64,000 nucleotides of DNA from Megaleporinus macrocephalus (GCA_021613375.1 CM038725.1:11674589-11738588); one strand, 5' to 3'; numbered from the stretch's first letter, positions 1-10,102 are shown. Program-made: numbers and translations. Notes: generated by a model not told the origin, from the letters alone.

Positions 1-60
1 TGAATGTATATTATTCCTTTACACTTAAATATATTTGCTTCATCCTTATTAATATTATAA

Positions 61-577
61 AAAACCTAGTGAGCTCCTACATAGACAGCATTTTACATCA
101 TAGTATGCGCCTCCGACATGTAGACTGTCCCAATTCTTACATACCTTAAACATGCTGTCTACTGAGGAACCTTATTTTCACCTGATTTTAAGGAAGCATT
201 GAACGCTTCCTCAGCTGCTAAGACAATCCTATGATGCAACGCAGGCAAATCTACGAGCAGTGAAGTGGTTTTAAAATGTGAGTTATTTTGATTCTCTCTG
301 GTGTTTTAATGTGTTTCTTGTCATATAATCACACAAAACAGTATTTTATTTACAACTTTGCAATGAGTTGTTAACCATTTTGTAGTTTTATACATTAGCA
401 TTTATGCTAGAGTATTTTTAAGCCTCTGGCCATTGTTTTGGATGCTGGCCGGTAGCTTAGCAACCAGCTAAACCATCAGTGACGCAGTGCCTCTCTAACT
501 AGATCGTCTTAGTAATCTGTTTTATGAGGAGCCTACCTAGACAGCCTACTTAGACAGCTGACTAGGATTTAAAACAC
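61..577. mobile_element. Candidate DNA transposon remnant with imperfect terminal inverted repeats
   Basis: The left end (63-96, CCTAGTGAGCTCCTACATAG...) and the reverse complement of the right end (528-577, CCTAGTCAGCTGTCTAAGTA...) share a CCTAGT-AGCT core followed by related GACAGC motifs. A second copy of this end, continuing further as CACTAGGTTTTGAGACACAC, lies at 42640-42745, so the sequence is a dispersed repeat. No transposase is visible between the ends, and no target duplication could be fixed. The superfamily is unknown. Confidence 0.45.
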
Positions 578-621
578 ACCCATTATGTATGTTTCTGATC
601 GTGAAAGGGAAATTTGTCATT

Positions 622-773
622 TCGTCATTGTCCAAATAAAAATATTTACCTCCATTTTTCATTTTCCATTTGAACACACAAGCTTTCATTTACATTGTGC
701 AAAAGATTTCATGATGAATGGACCAATAGAAATGTTCCAAAATATCTTGGAAATAATTTTGGTTCCTTTAGAA
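622..773 (+). mobile_element. Family M MITE, 3'-truncated copy
   Basis: Begins with TCGTCATTGTCCAAATAAAA, a diverged form of the family end GTCGCTGTCCAATGAAAAAC. It carries the internal core TTTCATGATGAATGGACCAA and then stops near 773, where other copies continue into a CATTGACTTACATTGAAAG block and a right terminal repeat. Confidence 0.7.
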
Positions 774-808
774 CAGCACTGCCTTAGTGAGGCTTAAGTG
801 CTATCAGT

Positions 809-875
809 TCTGGGAATTGAACCACCTTTAACAACCTTTAGCCTACCACTGGGCTACCAGCCACCCAAACCAAAA
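809..875 (-). mobile_element. tRNA-like SINE head fragment
   Basis: On the minus strand the segment reads as a tRNA-like promoter. A box-A-like TAGCCCAGTGGTAGGC is followed about 25 bases later by a box-B-like GGTTCAATTCCC. The rest of the SINE body is missing. It does not fold into a complete tRNA by eye, so it is a SINE head and not a tRNA gene. Confidence 0.4.
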
Positions 876-879
876 GGCT

Positions 880-1660
880 TTAATCTTTGAAACTTGTGTT
901 GATCTACAGTCACATTTGCTCATCTGTGAAATACGTCTTTGTGTGTGAAGTCCAGGCCTAGCTCGTTTTGCCCTTTCTATATCTATTCATCATGAAACGT
1001 TCACCCAATGTGAAGGGAAATTGTATTTGAAGAAAAGACGGAAAGAAAGTAAGAGAAGGAAAAGAATGAGTTACAAGGTTTGACATGACAGCTACCATAT
1101 CGTTTCGCTATGGCCTAGAAATGTTATAGCCTGATCTGAAAGCAAATTGAACCTAAAAGCTAAACGCAGCTAAATTATGGTAAGCCTGCTGCGGTCGCAC
1201 AAGTATTTTTCATTAAATGTGGAACTGTTTGCTTTGGTGTAATGTGGCACATATATATTTCAGAGGTTTGGCTAGGAACCCCCTAATGCCACTCCATACC
1301 ATAATCCCACCCATTTGGTGTCAATCATCTGCCCTACTTAGCATCTGGCACATTTTAGAAATGGCAGCGACCATACTGTCCCATTTGGCCAAGAGTTTGA
1401 TATCCCAACTACAACTGGTCAGGGGAAAATAGACCCTCTTGTGCGGGCCTCCCAGCCACTTCATGATAAACGGACCTCATCTCACTCAGTAAGTACAGCA
1501 TTATCACAGAGACAGTCCGGTCCTCGGATTGTTGAAAGCAAAGGCCACCAAATACAGACAGACAAACTAAAAGGTTTATTCTGGCTAGGACATCTTATAT
1601 ATATCCTGTCGCATGTCTTAATTTTGGCCTATTTTAGTTTTTTCTACAAATCAAAATGAT
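880..1660. other. Unrecognised DNA, no gene seen
   Basis: No family hit by eye. The only visible structure is a purine-rich stretch at about 1010-1075. The short open frames have no recognisable domain. Confidence 0.5.
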
Positions 1661-1661
1661 G

Positions 1662-1662
<1 letters not shown>

Positions 1663-1742
<80 letters not shown>
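1663..1742. repeat. (AT)n microsatellite, ~40 units
   Basis: An uninterrupted TA dinucleotide run ending 25 bases before a family B element. The Tyr-Ile open frames it creates are artefacts. Confidence 0.98.
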
Positions 1743-1744
<2 letters not shown>

Positions 1745-1767
1745 GGTCCAGAATACATTAACTTATT

Positions 1768-2120
1768 GGGTACGCCTACCTAGTATTTACAGTCTTTTAT
1801 CAGCTCCACTTATCATACAAATGAACTTTGTAGTTCTCTAACTGCAAATTGTAGTTGATCTGTTTCTCTGGACCACAGAGCAGATATTATTTGGGTGGTT
1901 GATCATTCACAGAACTGCAGCAGCACTGCTGTGTCTGATCCTCTCGCACTAACACGACACATGCTAACACACCACCACCAACTCAGTGTTACTGCAATGT
2001 TTAATGATTAATACATGCTCTGTGGTTGTCCTGTGGGGGTCCTGACCATTGCAGAGCAGGGTATGGTAGGTGGAGCTGATAAAATGGACAAAGACTGTAA
2101 ATACTAGGCAGGTGTACCTA
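1768..2120. mobile_element. Family B long-TIR DNA element, short complete copy
   Basis: The left end (GGGTACGCCTACCTAGTATT) and the reverse complement of the right end (TAGGTACACCTGCCTAGTAT) match and continue inward as paired blocks (TTTACAGTCTTT, then TTTTATCAGCTCCAC, then a CATA-containing block). Each arm is about 60 bases. The middle holds the family hallmarks GCAGCACTGCTGTGTCTGAT, CTAACACACCACCACC and GGTCCTGTGGGGGTCCTGAC in slightly altered form. No open frame is kept, so it is non-autonomous. Confidence 0.7.
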
Positions 2121-2648
2121 ATGAAGTTCCCTCTGAACTTTAACAAATGAAACTCAATAGAAAACATGTCTTCATGTCTTAAAAACGAATATATATATAT
2201 ATATTTCTCAGCAGCTAGAGATGCGCCGCCAAATGCTCTAATAAGTTTTATGTAGACTTCTTGACAGCATAGCTATTAGCCGTTAAGGTTATATAAAGTA
2301 AATTACTCTGACTATAGACTGGACATGCTAGTGACTACATGCAACATCTTGGAGTCTTGGAAACATGGTGGTAAATGAAAAGGACATGAAGTTAAATAGT
2401 GCCTGTTTGGTTTATTTGCTTCAAATGCCTCAGCGCTCAGGGCAGTATGGATCTGACTCAATGAAGTTTCAATTAAGCAGCTATGTTCTCTGTTAAATGG
2501 CAGATGCTCTGTTCTCCATATGCGCTGAAGTAGAGGAATGTATCACCACAAGGTTTTAGTTACTTAGAATTGTAATTTGGATGAATTCTTTCACCAACTT
2601 GCCTGTTTTGCTAAGTTTTGTTTGTTGTTTTCAGGGTAAGTGTAATGT

Positions 2649-2897
2649 ATATATCATCACCGTGCAAATTAAAACATGTATATCTATTTCTTTTTTCATT
2701 TTTTTTATTATTATTTGAACATGACAGCTGCTCTTTATATCCTGTACAAAGTTTTATAATGAATAAACCAATAGAAATGCAAATTATCTGGAATGAAACC
2801 TTTTTTTACATTGACTTACGTTGAAAATAAAGTTTTTGGCCTTTCCTGTATAGGTTCTATTGTGGAGAAACTTGTTTTTCTGTGGACAGCAATGATA
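2649..2897 (+). mobile_element. Family M MITE, near full-length copy
   Basis: Starts at ATATCATCACCGTGCAAATT and ends at TTTTTCTGTGGACAGCAATG followed by ATATT. The ends are inverted relatives of each other. It keeps the family blocks in order: the AATGAATAAACCAATAGAAA core, ACATTGACTTACGTTGAAAA, and a terminal ACTTGTTTTTC. About 250 bp, non-coding. Confidence 0.8.
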
Positions 2898-2927
2898 TTT
2901 GATGTTAAAGTACTAAGACAGTTGCCA

Positions 2928-3118
2928 TTTCTCTTTTGTTGTTTTTAGAGTTTTAACATGTTTAAATATCCAGCTGTTCTTTGTGTTGTGTGGACTTTTA
3001 ATGATCAATGGATGAATACTAAAAGTTGAAATGTCTTTGGTAAACACTTAATGACTTCCCCTTAGCAGTTACACTTACAGACATTCTTAGCTTTGTTCTG
3101 ATGGTGACTGCATGAATT
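2928..3118 (+). repeat. Local duplicate unit A (partner at 3998-4168)
   Basis: Shares in order with 3998-4168: CTTTTGTTG, TTTTAACAT, TTTAAATATCCAGCTGTTCT, TTGTGTG, TTAATGAT-AATGGA, ACTTACAGACATTC, and CTCTGATGG-GACTGCATG (one base different here). Part of the segment also resembles the family M interior, so the unit may be a rearranged M element plus flank. Confidence 0.65.
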
Positions 3119-3510
3119 GTCCCCACCGATAACCTAGAGGTGCAGAAAGGGTTAAATGATGTTCTCTACTGGAGTTGTATCTCGCCGTGACACATATGGC
3201 CAGTGTGATTGGCTGTGCCTTTTCTTGCTGTCACGTGAGACTCTGTAGCTATGTTTGGTTGTTAGCAGCGGCAAAACTGGAAGGAAAGCTTTTCAGTCAT
3301 ATGCGAGACTCACTGTGCAAGACTCAGGTGCAGCATGGGAAACACAGTCAAAAGCGATTGAGGATGGCAGCAAAAAAGAAGAAGGTGGACATAAGGAGCT
3401 ATTTTTCAAAGAAATGTGTAAGTAAATCAGAATATCGTTAACAGCAATGCTAAGTTTTAGCTCACAGCATACAGCAGGACAACATCATCTGTAGCTACGA
3501 ATAATATGGT
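3118..3510 (+). mobile_element. Promoter plus first-exon fragment of a dispersed element, copy 1
   Basis: Nearly the same order of blocks recurs at 42013-42412: TGTCCCCACC, GTGATTGGCTGTGCC, TGCTGTCACGTGAGA, TTTGGTTGTTAGCAGC, AAAACTGGAAGG, GATGGCAGCAAAAAA, GCTATTTTTCAAAGAA, and CAGCATACAGC. The segment has an inverted CCAAT box (ATTGG) and an E-box (CACGTGA) upstream of an ATG. Two diverged copies 39 kb apart point to a mobile element's 5' end. A duplicated host promoter is the alternative. Confidence 0.55.
3364..3417 (+). pseudogene. Candidate first coding exon with splice donor (transposase N-terminus?)
   Basis: From the ATG at 3364 the frame gives MAAKKKKVDIRSYFSKKC. GTAAGT, a consensus splice donor, follows directly at 3418. 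A basic Lys run followed by a short aliphatic/aromatic motif (DIRSYF) is common at the N-terminus of cut-and-paste transposases such as hAT relatives, and KVDIRSYF loosely resembles a PCNA-binding (PIP) box with Lys in place of Gln. Both readings are inference. The frame is open upstream of the ATG too (from 3175), but the second copy at 42282 keeps the same ATG context, which supports this start. No downstream exon was found in the window, so the remainder is deleted or was never mobilised with it. I cannot name a gene. Confidence 0.4.
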
Positions 3511-3693
3511 TTGGAAATGAACTGCACAACAAACTGCAGACTATCAGTTAATTCAACATAATATCATAAACTCATATGAATTAAATGATGAATTGTTATT
3601 TAAAGTGATGTAGAATAGCATATGTAGTGTATCAATCCTTTATCGTTTTATCACGAAGAAAAGAGAAAACAAAACAAAAAAAACCAGCAATGT

Positions 3694-3809
3694 ATCCAGC
3701 CATTATCTTCTGCTTTATCCCACTAGTCGGGATCAAGGGGGGCTGGAGCCAATCCCAGCGCCATTGGGCAAAAGCAGGCTACTCCATGGACAGGTCGCCA
3801 GTCCATTGC
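3694..3809 (-). mobile_element. DANA-type SINE, 3' fragment
   Basis: The reverse strand carries the SINE 3' block: GATGGACTGGCGACCTGTCC in altered form, then GCTGGGATTGGCTCCAGCC and GGGATAAAGCAGAAGATAAT. Head and middle are absent. Confidence 0.8.
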
Positions 3810-3840
3810 TGTCAAGAGCAAATAAACAACCTTGAATGCA

Positions 3841-3946
3841 TATATCGTCACTGCCCAAAGAAAAACCTGTAAATTCATTCTAAATCATTTGAGCACTACA
3901 GCTGCTGATTATATCCTATAAGTTTTGGAGATACTTGTTCCATATG
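3841..3946 (+). mobile_element. Family M MITE, internally deleted copy
   Basis: The left end ATATCGTCACTGCCCAAAGA is intact and the TTTTGGAGATACTTGTT block near the right end is present. Most of the centre, including the ATGAATGGACCAATAG core, is missing. Confidence 0.65.
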
Positions 3947-3997
3947 TAACTTTAAAGTATATTAAAACTTAGTTGTAGTTTCTCTGTTTGGCCAAAA

Positions 3998-4168
3998 CTT
4001 TTGTTGCTTTTAGCTTTTAACATATTTAAATATCCAGCTGTTCTTTATATTGTGTGAAACTTTAATGATGAATGGACCAGCACAAAAGTTTTTAAGTAAA
4101 GTAATTGATAAAAAAAACGTAAAAGTTAAACTTACAGACATTCCTGGCTCTGATGGCGACTGCATGCG
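3998..4168 (+). repeat. Local duplicate unit A, second copy
   Basis: Partner of 2928-3118, with the same block order. It lies about 1.07 kb downstream in the same orientation. Confidence 0.65.
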
Positions 4169-4169
4169 G

Positions 4170-4960
4170 AACACCTATATGTAAGTGCGTCGCATCAGCA
4201 AAAGTACATTTACATTTTCACCCTAATGTGTTTACCTTCGTGACGCTCAATAAATTCAGTAAATGTTTTTCTTGTCAGAACAGATTCTGTCAGTCCTTCC
4301 ACACTCCTCTGCTGCGGAACTATCGCACAGTCTTCATTTCAAAATGTGAGCATAAATCAAAGCAGCTTGGCTAAGACCTCTGAAGGAACGTCCACAAAAT
4401 GTCCATTTAGAAGCATATGGCCCGTGTTTGTCTGGTTAAGACACATGCCTGGAGGCTAGCTGCCTTCCTTAACAGTGGTGTTGTCTCGAACGGCCAGAAG
4501 AACCCTCTGTACCCACAATTCATTTCCCTCTGAGTCACGCCTACCCTGTTGGCACCATGGCAGGTCTGGCACTGACACGAGCAGTCGCCCTGGGCTCTCG
4601 CTCGGCGTGAATGGACATTTATTTTAGCTTCTCAGTGGACCTGCCAATTCACCTGGGCCTTGGATCTCCTTTTTCCACAGCGCCGTCTTCAAAGGGACTG
4701 GACTCCATCCTTTAAACACATTTGGCTGACAGGATACTTCACCGAAAAGACAGTTATATATGTTCCTCTTTGTCCACAGATGTTACCGACACCTGAGCAG
4801 ATGTTTTGATGGACTTTCTTCAGTCAGTTCGATCCTTAGCCACCATCGAAGGGTCCGTAACTCAACCTTCAGCGTGCCAGTTTAAATAAAAGCTCCTCAT
4901 CATTTAAAACGACTTATTCTTAATGTGGGTCGAGTTTTTTTCTTCTAGCCGCAAACAGCC
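4170..4960. other. Unrecognised DNA, moderately GC-balanced
   Basis: No repeat family recognised and no convincing exon. It lies between the duplicated unit and a family C MITE. Confidence 0.45.
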
Positions 4961-4961
4961 A

Positions 4962-5513
4962 GACTGCAAAAAGTGCTTCGTTGGTGTGACCTAAAAAAAT
5001 AGCTTATGAGGTAACAAGCAATTGGACCAGTTTTACTTAAACTAAAAAAGTCATTTAGATTAATGATTATTTTAATGAAAGCATTTTTTAATGGAGTACA
5101 AGTAGTTCCAATGCTTGTTATTACATTAAGTATTTTTTAAGTGGTGTAGTGGTTAGCACTGTGGCCTCACAGCAAGACGATCAGAGTTGGATCCCGGGTC
5201 TGGGCTGTTCTACGTGGAGTGTGCATGTTCTCCCCGTGCTTGAGTGGGTTTCCTTGAGGTACTCCAGTTTCCTCCCACAGTCCAAACACATGCATGTTAG
5301 GTTAAACAGACACTTTACCCATAGGTGTGAATGTGTGTTGGCCATGCAATGGACTGGCGACCTGTCCATGGCATACCCTGCTTTTGCCCAATGGCGCTGG
5401 GATTGGCTGCAGCCCCCCTTGATCCCGACTAGTGGGATAAAGCAGAAGATAATGGATGGATACATGGATGGATGGATGGATGGATGCACCAATAAAGCAC
5501 TTTTTACAGTGTA
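4962..5513. mobile_element. Family C MITE interrupted by a SINE
   Basis: The left end (ACTGCAAAAAGTGCTTCGTT-GGTG) and the reverse complement of the right end (ACTGTAAAAAGTGCTTTATT-GGTG) match closely. The inner sequence (AACAAGCAATTGGACCAGTT) is shared with 36473-36656. The complete SINE at 5141-5486 sits just inside the right end, so the SINE inserted after the MITE. Confidence 0.7.
5141..5486 (+). mobile_element. DANA/Mermaid-type tRNA-derived SINE, near complete
   Basis: The tRNA-like head has box A (TAGTGGTTAGCACT) and a box-B-like GGATCCCGGGTC. The conserved body follows (GCATGTTCTCCCCGTG, TTTCCTCCCACAGTCCAAAC, ACATGCATGTTAGGTTAA), then the 3' block (GGCGACCTGTCC, GCTGGGATTGGCTGCAG, GGGATAAAGCAGAAGATAAT) and a (GGAT)n tail. 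This order is that of the zebrafish DANA/Mermaid SINE group. The 121-residue open frame across it is fortuitous. Confidence 0.9.
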
Positions 5514-5526
5514 AAATCAAATCTAT

Positions 5527-5775
5527 CTCACTACCATAATAATAATAAGAAGAATAAAAATTGTATTTATAAAGTGTCTTTCGTGGAAAAAAATGAAATT
5601 ATTATGCATTAACATATACATCCACACAAACACAAAATATAAGTAAAATAACTTTTTTTATTAAAATGAAATAAATAAAGAAGTCTTAAGGATATATTAA
5701 AATGAGTTTAAACCGCTGCTTAAATGTTTCAGGAAGGTGATTCCACAAGACAGGGGTACCATTTCATAGCAATGG
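5527..5775 (-). mobile_element. Non-LTR retrotransposon 3' end (CR1/L2/Rex1-like)
   Basis: On the minus strand a short frame reads LWNHLPETFKQRFKLI. The Leu-Trp-Asn-x-Leu-Pro motif is typical of the C-terminus of fish non-LTR reverse-transcriptase ORFs. The 3' part ends in an ACTTTATAA block and an (ATT)n tail at 5536-5553, like the copies at 24640-25365 and 42927-43245. It is strongly 5'-truncated. Confidence 0.6.
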
Positions 5776-5789
5776 TCCACACTTACTAA

Positions 5790-6068
5790 CTAACCAGTAC
5801 CATTTTAAAATAAGGCTACCCTTATAAAGAGTTTATGAGGTTATAAGCACTTAACAGAGAATAAATAAACAGCTATAACACATTAATAAAAAAGTACAAA
5901 CGTAAGCACTTCTATCTGATGAATATGAATGATGAATATGTGTTGAAGCTGACAGGTTTAGTACTGATGGATGGACTAGACAAAATAAGATCAGTGAACA
6001 TCAAAATCTGAGCTTTAACAGTATAAAAGAAGGTGAGTTCACTGTTATTCTAACAACAGGTGCTTAGG

Positions 6069-6165
<97 letters not shown>

Positions 6166-6275
6166 AACTACTTTTAAATGATTTAAAGTGTTTATGATCT
6201 AATAATAACCATTAATACACCCCTTTTAAATCATTTATAAACCATTTATAAAGGGAAGTCTTTTTCTAAAATAAT
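5790..6275. mobile_element. Candidate TIR element containing an (AT)n(GT)n tract
   Basis: The left segment near 5808-5845 (AAAATAAGGCTACCCTTATA) and the reverse complement of 6230-6275 (TTATTTTAGAAAAAGACTTC, then CCTTTATAAATGG) are loosely inverted. The microsatellite at 6073-6165 sits between them. Weak evidence. Confidence 0.3.
6073..6165. repeat. (AT)n(GT)n compound microsatellite
   Basis: About 39 AT units followed by about 7 TG units. Confidence 0.98.
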
Positions 6276-6289
6276 AAATGGAAATAAGA

Positions 6290-7078
6290 GTGTCAGATTT
6301 ATTTCTTTAAATTCTATTCTCTTTCTATTTTATTCTATTCTATGTTTTGTTTAAGTGAGCTACAACATTTTAACATTAGTAGCAGCAGAAATGGACACAA
6401 GGAACAGCACATGTGATGGTGGAACTATGAAGATAATGGTTGTAAGCAAGCTAGTGCCTTCTAAAGTGTTCTATAACTCTAAGACCGTTCTTCACTGGTG
6501 TTCTTTCTGGGTAAAAGCTCATACTGACGCTCCATGTTGAGTCAGTATAGATCTATACTGAAGTCTCAATGTTAACATGTCATGTTTGAACCCTGCTACT
6601 CGCAGCTAACAGTTTTGCAGTGGTCATTTAGCAACTTATAGCTGTTGCGCGAGTGAACAGAAAGAAAAACAGTGGCAACAACAACATCTTGTCACCTTCT
6701 GTTTAAAGAAAGAAATCCAAATGTGCAAACATGAAGTCGAATCTACTGGCCCATGTCAACTCCTTGATCCAGTAACTAAAGCAAGTTAACCACTGTTCAT
6801 TTAAGGGTTAAAGTATAGCATCAACCTGCTATTACTCCACAAAAGTAAACAGGCTACTAAAAGACCATAGCGTAGGTGCTGCCAGGTGCCCCCCGGGGTC
6901 AACCAGTGATAACGCAACACAATCATCAGACGGCCAAGACTGACACACATGTAGGTGTTGCAGGGGTTCTAATAATTTATTTTTGAAAGCATAGGTCACT
7001 TAAAAAGTATTAATAATGCTGACTTGCCAATGAGTTTTATAATTGATCTAAAAAAATACAATACACTGCATTTACTCC
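6290..7078. other. Unrecognised DNA, no gene seen
   Basis: No repeat family or exon recognised by eye. Confidence 0.4.
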
Positions 7079-7315
7079 ATATCGTCGCTGTTCAATGAAA
7101 AACGTGCACCTCCCTTTTTGGCGATTTTCTTTTTTTGAACACAACGGCTGCCGTTTACATTGTGTACAATTTCAATGATAAATTGACCAATAAAAATGCT
7201 TCAAAATCACTTGAAAAAAAATCTGGTTCCATTGACTTACATTGAAAGTAAAGACAGTTTTTCTCCTGTAAAGTTCCTATTTTGGAGACACTTGTTTTTC
7301 ATCGGACGGTGACTA
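7079..7315 (+). mobile_element. Family M MITE, full-length reference copy
   Basis: The best-preserved copy for defining the ends. The left end is ATATCGTCGCTGTTCAATGA and the reverse complement of the right end is TATAGTCACCGTCCGATGAA, both continuing AAAAC. The ends are flanked by AT/TA. The interior holds TTTACATTGTGTACAATTTC, the ATGATAAATTGACCAATAAA core, ATTGACTTACATTGAAAGTA, and TTTTGGAGACACTTGTTTTT. No coding potential. A TA-type target would fit a Tc1/mariner relative, but the superfamily is not proven. Confidence 0.85.
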
Positions 7316-8230
7316 TAAACTAGCTGATAGTTGCCTATCCTTAAGTTCATTTAACAGCAAGCTTTAGCTAATATCCTAGCACGTATGTCACTATTTGGTG
7401 CTGTATTGTTGCTATATTGCACATACTATTTATAGACTGTAACGTAGTTATGCCCTTGTCCTTTTCTGTATATAAATTAGATATATTTTTCAATCTGTTG
7501 TTATTAAAGCTTGTTTTCTTGTTGTTGCTGTTGTCCATCATCTTAACCCATTTACCATCAATCAGATTCAATCAGATTAGCTGTTTTGTCCAATGCATTT
7601 ACTTGTGTTTGGAAACATGTCAAAGATTGTGTGATAGCAATTTAAAAGATTTTTTTTAAATGCATGTTTCTTTTATTCAGTTTAACCACTTAACGGTTTG
7701 AAGGCTCTGCTTCAGCATACAGTTTTCTTAACAGCTGTCTCAGCTAGGGGGCACATAATGAGTTGAACCCTGTGATGCACAAGCTAAGCAACCCCCCTTC
7801 CTAATGTACACAGGGGTCAAACTTATAACCAATATTCATTAGTTATTTTAAGTATTGCTGAGTATCTCTTTGCTATATCTTTTAAGTTTAGTATTCCTTG
7901 TGTACATTAATAATCTTGTGTTTGACCGTAATCATTATTTTAATTCTCATTTGTTTACTTCATGAGCAAAAATAGTGTTTGTAAATAAGTTCCAGACTAC
8001 AAATGTTTACAAATGTCAATAGTTCCAATCAAATTTCACAGTGAATACATAAGTGGCAGTTTTAATCCACGTTAGAAAGGTTGTGATTCAAAAATATAAT
8101 CATTTATAAATGTGCAATTATCAGGAATAAGTAAATTGAGGAATTTGTGGGAGCTGGAATGATGAAATTCATTTATTGCAAATGTAAAGAGAATAAAATC
8201 TCAGTCAGGTCACTTATGAGCTAATGTAGG
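7316..8230. other. AT-rich unrecognised DNA
   Basis: No gene or family recognised. Confidence 0.4.
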
Positions 8231-8400
8231 TTGTACAAAGTGCTTTGTTGGTACAACCTAAAAACATGCTTAATGTGGTGTTAATCAGCCTGAAAAGAAG
8301 TTTGAGTAAAATATTTATCAAACAAAGTCATTTTTAGAGTTGAGTGAAACTAGTTCAGCTGCTTGTTACCAGAAATCATGACTCCACTTAAATGACAAGA
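8231..8400. mobile_element. Family C MITE, partial copy
   Basis: Begins GTACAAAGTGCTTTGTTGGT-ACAACCTA, the family C end, and includes AACTAGTTCAGCTGCTTGTT-ACC like the other copies. The right end is not found. It lies about 60 bp upstream of the hAT element. Confidence 0.5.
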
Positions 8401-8459
8401 CTAACTAGCTAAGTGAAAACAAGAGGCATAGTTTGTGTCTGATAACAGTTACCAAATAA

Positions 8460-8467
8460 CTTACTGA
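8460..8467. repeat. 8-bp target-site duplication, left
   Basis: CTTACTGA, identical to 10095-10102 on the other side of the element. Confidence 0.9.
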
Positions 8468-10094
8468 CAAAGGTGTCAAACGTATTCACCTTCATTACTC
8501 AGGTAGAAGTATAGATAGTAGGGTTTAAAAATACTTCTGTAGAAGATAAAGTATAAACTGAAGCTTTTTTACTCCAGTAATAGTGTAAAAGTACTGCTTT
8601 CAAAAATTTAAGTAAAAAAGTAAAAAGTAATGTTGGAAAAAATTACATTAAGAACAAAAGCTTAGGCCGCACCACAGAGGTCTATAGTGCACTAGCCCAC
8701 CTCCTCATTCTTTTAAAAGCCATAATGACTGTAAGGTTATATTAAAACGTTAATGTTGATAAAATTGGGATGCGCTAGGCTTCCTGTTTCAGCCGCATAT
8801 ACGCCCATTGAAAATGAATGTAGTTTAGTACAATGTAAATATATTAAAGAAGCATATCTGTGTACTACTGAGCATTAACATGTGTTTCATGGAGCAGAAG
8901 ATATGATGACTAGTTGTCTATAAGTATTGTAATGGTGCAAAAAGTCAAACTTCAAAGGCATGTTATCAATAATCTTTACTAGGAGTAATAGGTAATAGGA
9001 GTAACGAGGCTATGTTTAAAATGAGTCGAAAGTACAGATAATGGAGTGTAAATGTAAGGAGTAGAAAGTACTGATAATGGAGTGTAAATGTAAGGAGTAG
9101 AAAGTACAGATAATGGAGTGTAAATGTAAGGAGTAGAAAGTACAGATAATGGAGTGTAAATGTAAGGAGTAGAAAGTACAGATAATGGAGTGTAAATGTA
9201 AGGAGTAGAAAGTACAGATAATGGAGTGTAAATGTAAGGAGTAGAAAGTACAATAATGGAGTGTAAATGTAAAGAGTAGAAAGTACAGATAATGGAGTGT
9301 AAATGTAAGGAGTAGAAAGTACTGATAATGGAGTGTAAATGTAAGGAGTAGAAAGTACAGATAATGGAGTGTAAATGTAAGGAGTAGAAAGTACAATAAT
9401 GGAGTGTAAATGTAAGGAGTAGAAAGTAGAGATAATGGAGTGCAAATGTAAGGAGTAGAAAGTACAGATAATGGAGTGTAAATGTAAGGAGTAGAAAATA
9501 CTGATAAGGGAGTGTAAATGTAAGGAGTAGAAAGTACAGATAATGGAGTGTAAATGTAAGGTGTAGAAAGTACAGATAATGGAGTGTAAATGTAAGGTGT
9601 AGAAAGTACAGATAATGGAGTGTAAATGTAAGGAGTAGAAAGTACTAATAATGGAGTGTAAATGTAAGGTGTAGAAAGTACAGATAATGGAGTGTAAATG
9701 TAAGGAGTAGAAAGTACTGATAATGGAGTGTAAATGTAAGGTGTAGAAAGTACAGATAATGGAGTGTAAATGTAAGGAGTAGAAAGTACAGATAATGGAG
9801 TGTAAATGTAAGGTGTAGAAAGTACAGATAATGGAGTGTAAATGTAAGGAGTAAAAAGTACTGATAATGGAGTGTAAATGTAAGAAGTAGAAAGTACAGA
9901 TAATGGAGTGTAAATGTAAGGAGTAGAAAGTACAGATAATGGAGTGTAAATGTAAGGAGTAGAAAGTACTGATAATGGAGTGTAAATGTAAGGAGTAGAA
10001 GTAAAAAATTATTACTCCAGTAAAGTATAAATAACCAAAATTTCTATTTAAGTAAGGTAACAAAGTATTTGTACTTCATTACTTGACACCTCTG
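8468..10094. mobile_element. Non-autonomous hAT-type element carrying a minisatellite
   Basis: The element begins CAAAGGTGTCAA and the reverse complement of its end is CAGAGGTGTCAA, a 12-base TIR with one mismatch. It is flanked by perfect 8-bp duplications CTTACTGA, the target length expected of the hAT superfamily. Subterminal sequence on both sides shares blocks such as TTCATTACT and ACTCCAGTAA. Of its 1,627 bp about 980 are a 36-bp tandem array (9026-10005). No transposase is encoded, so any movement must have been driven in trans. Confidence 0.88.
9026..10005. repeat. 36-bp minisatellite, ~27 copies
   Basis: The unit contains GATAATGGAGTGTAAATGTA followed by AGGAGTAGAAAGTAC. Variants swap GGAGTAG/GGTGTAG and ACAGATA/ACTGATA. 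A few units have lost one base. Because 36 is divisible by three and the minus strand has no stop in the unit, a 365-residue open frame of repeated 12-residue blocks appears. It is not a gene. Confidence 0.97.
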
Positions 10095-10102
10095 CTTACT
10101 GA
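10095..10102. repeat. 8-bp target-site duplication, right
   Basis: CTTACTGA, matching 8460-8467 exactly. Confidence 0.9.

Noticed and set aside
5149..5514. 121-codon frame
   Set aside because: Lies entirely within a SINE.
8966..10063. 365-residue minus-strand open frame (and a 126-residue frame inside it)
   Set aside because: It is the translation of the 36-bp minisatellite, whose unit is divisible by three and has no stop. Repeated blocks of Tyr-Ser-Leu-His-Leu-His reflect the DNA repeat, not a protein family.
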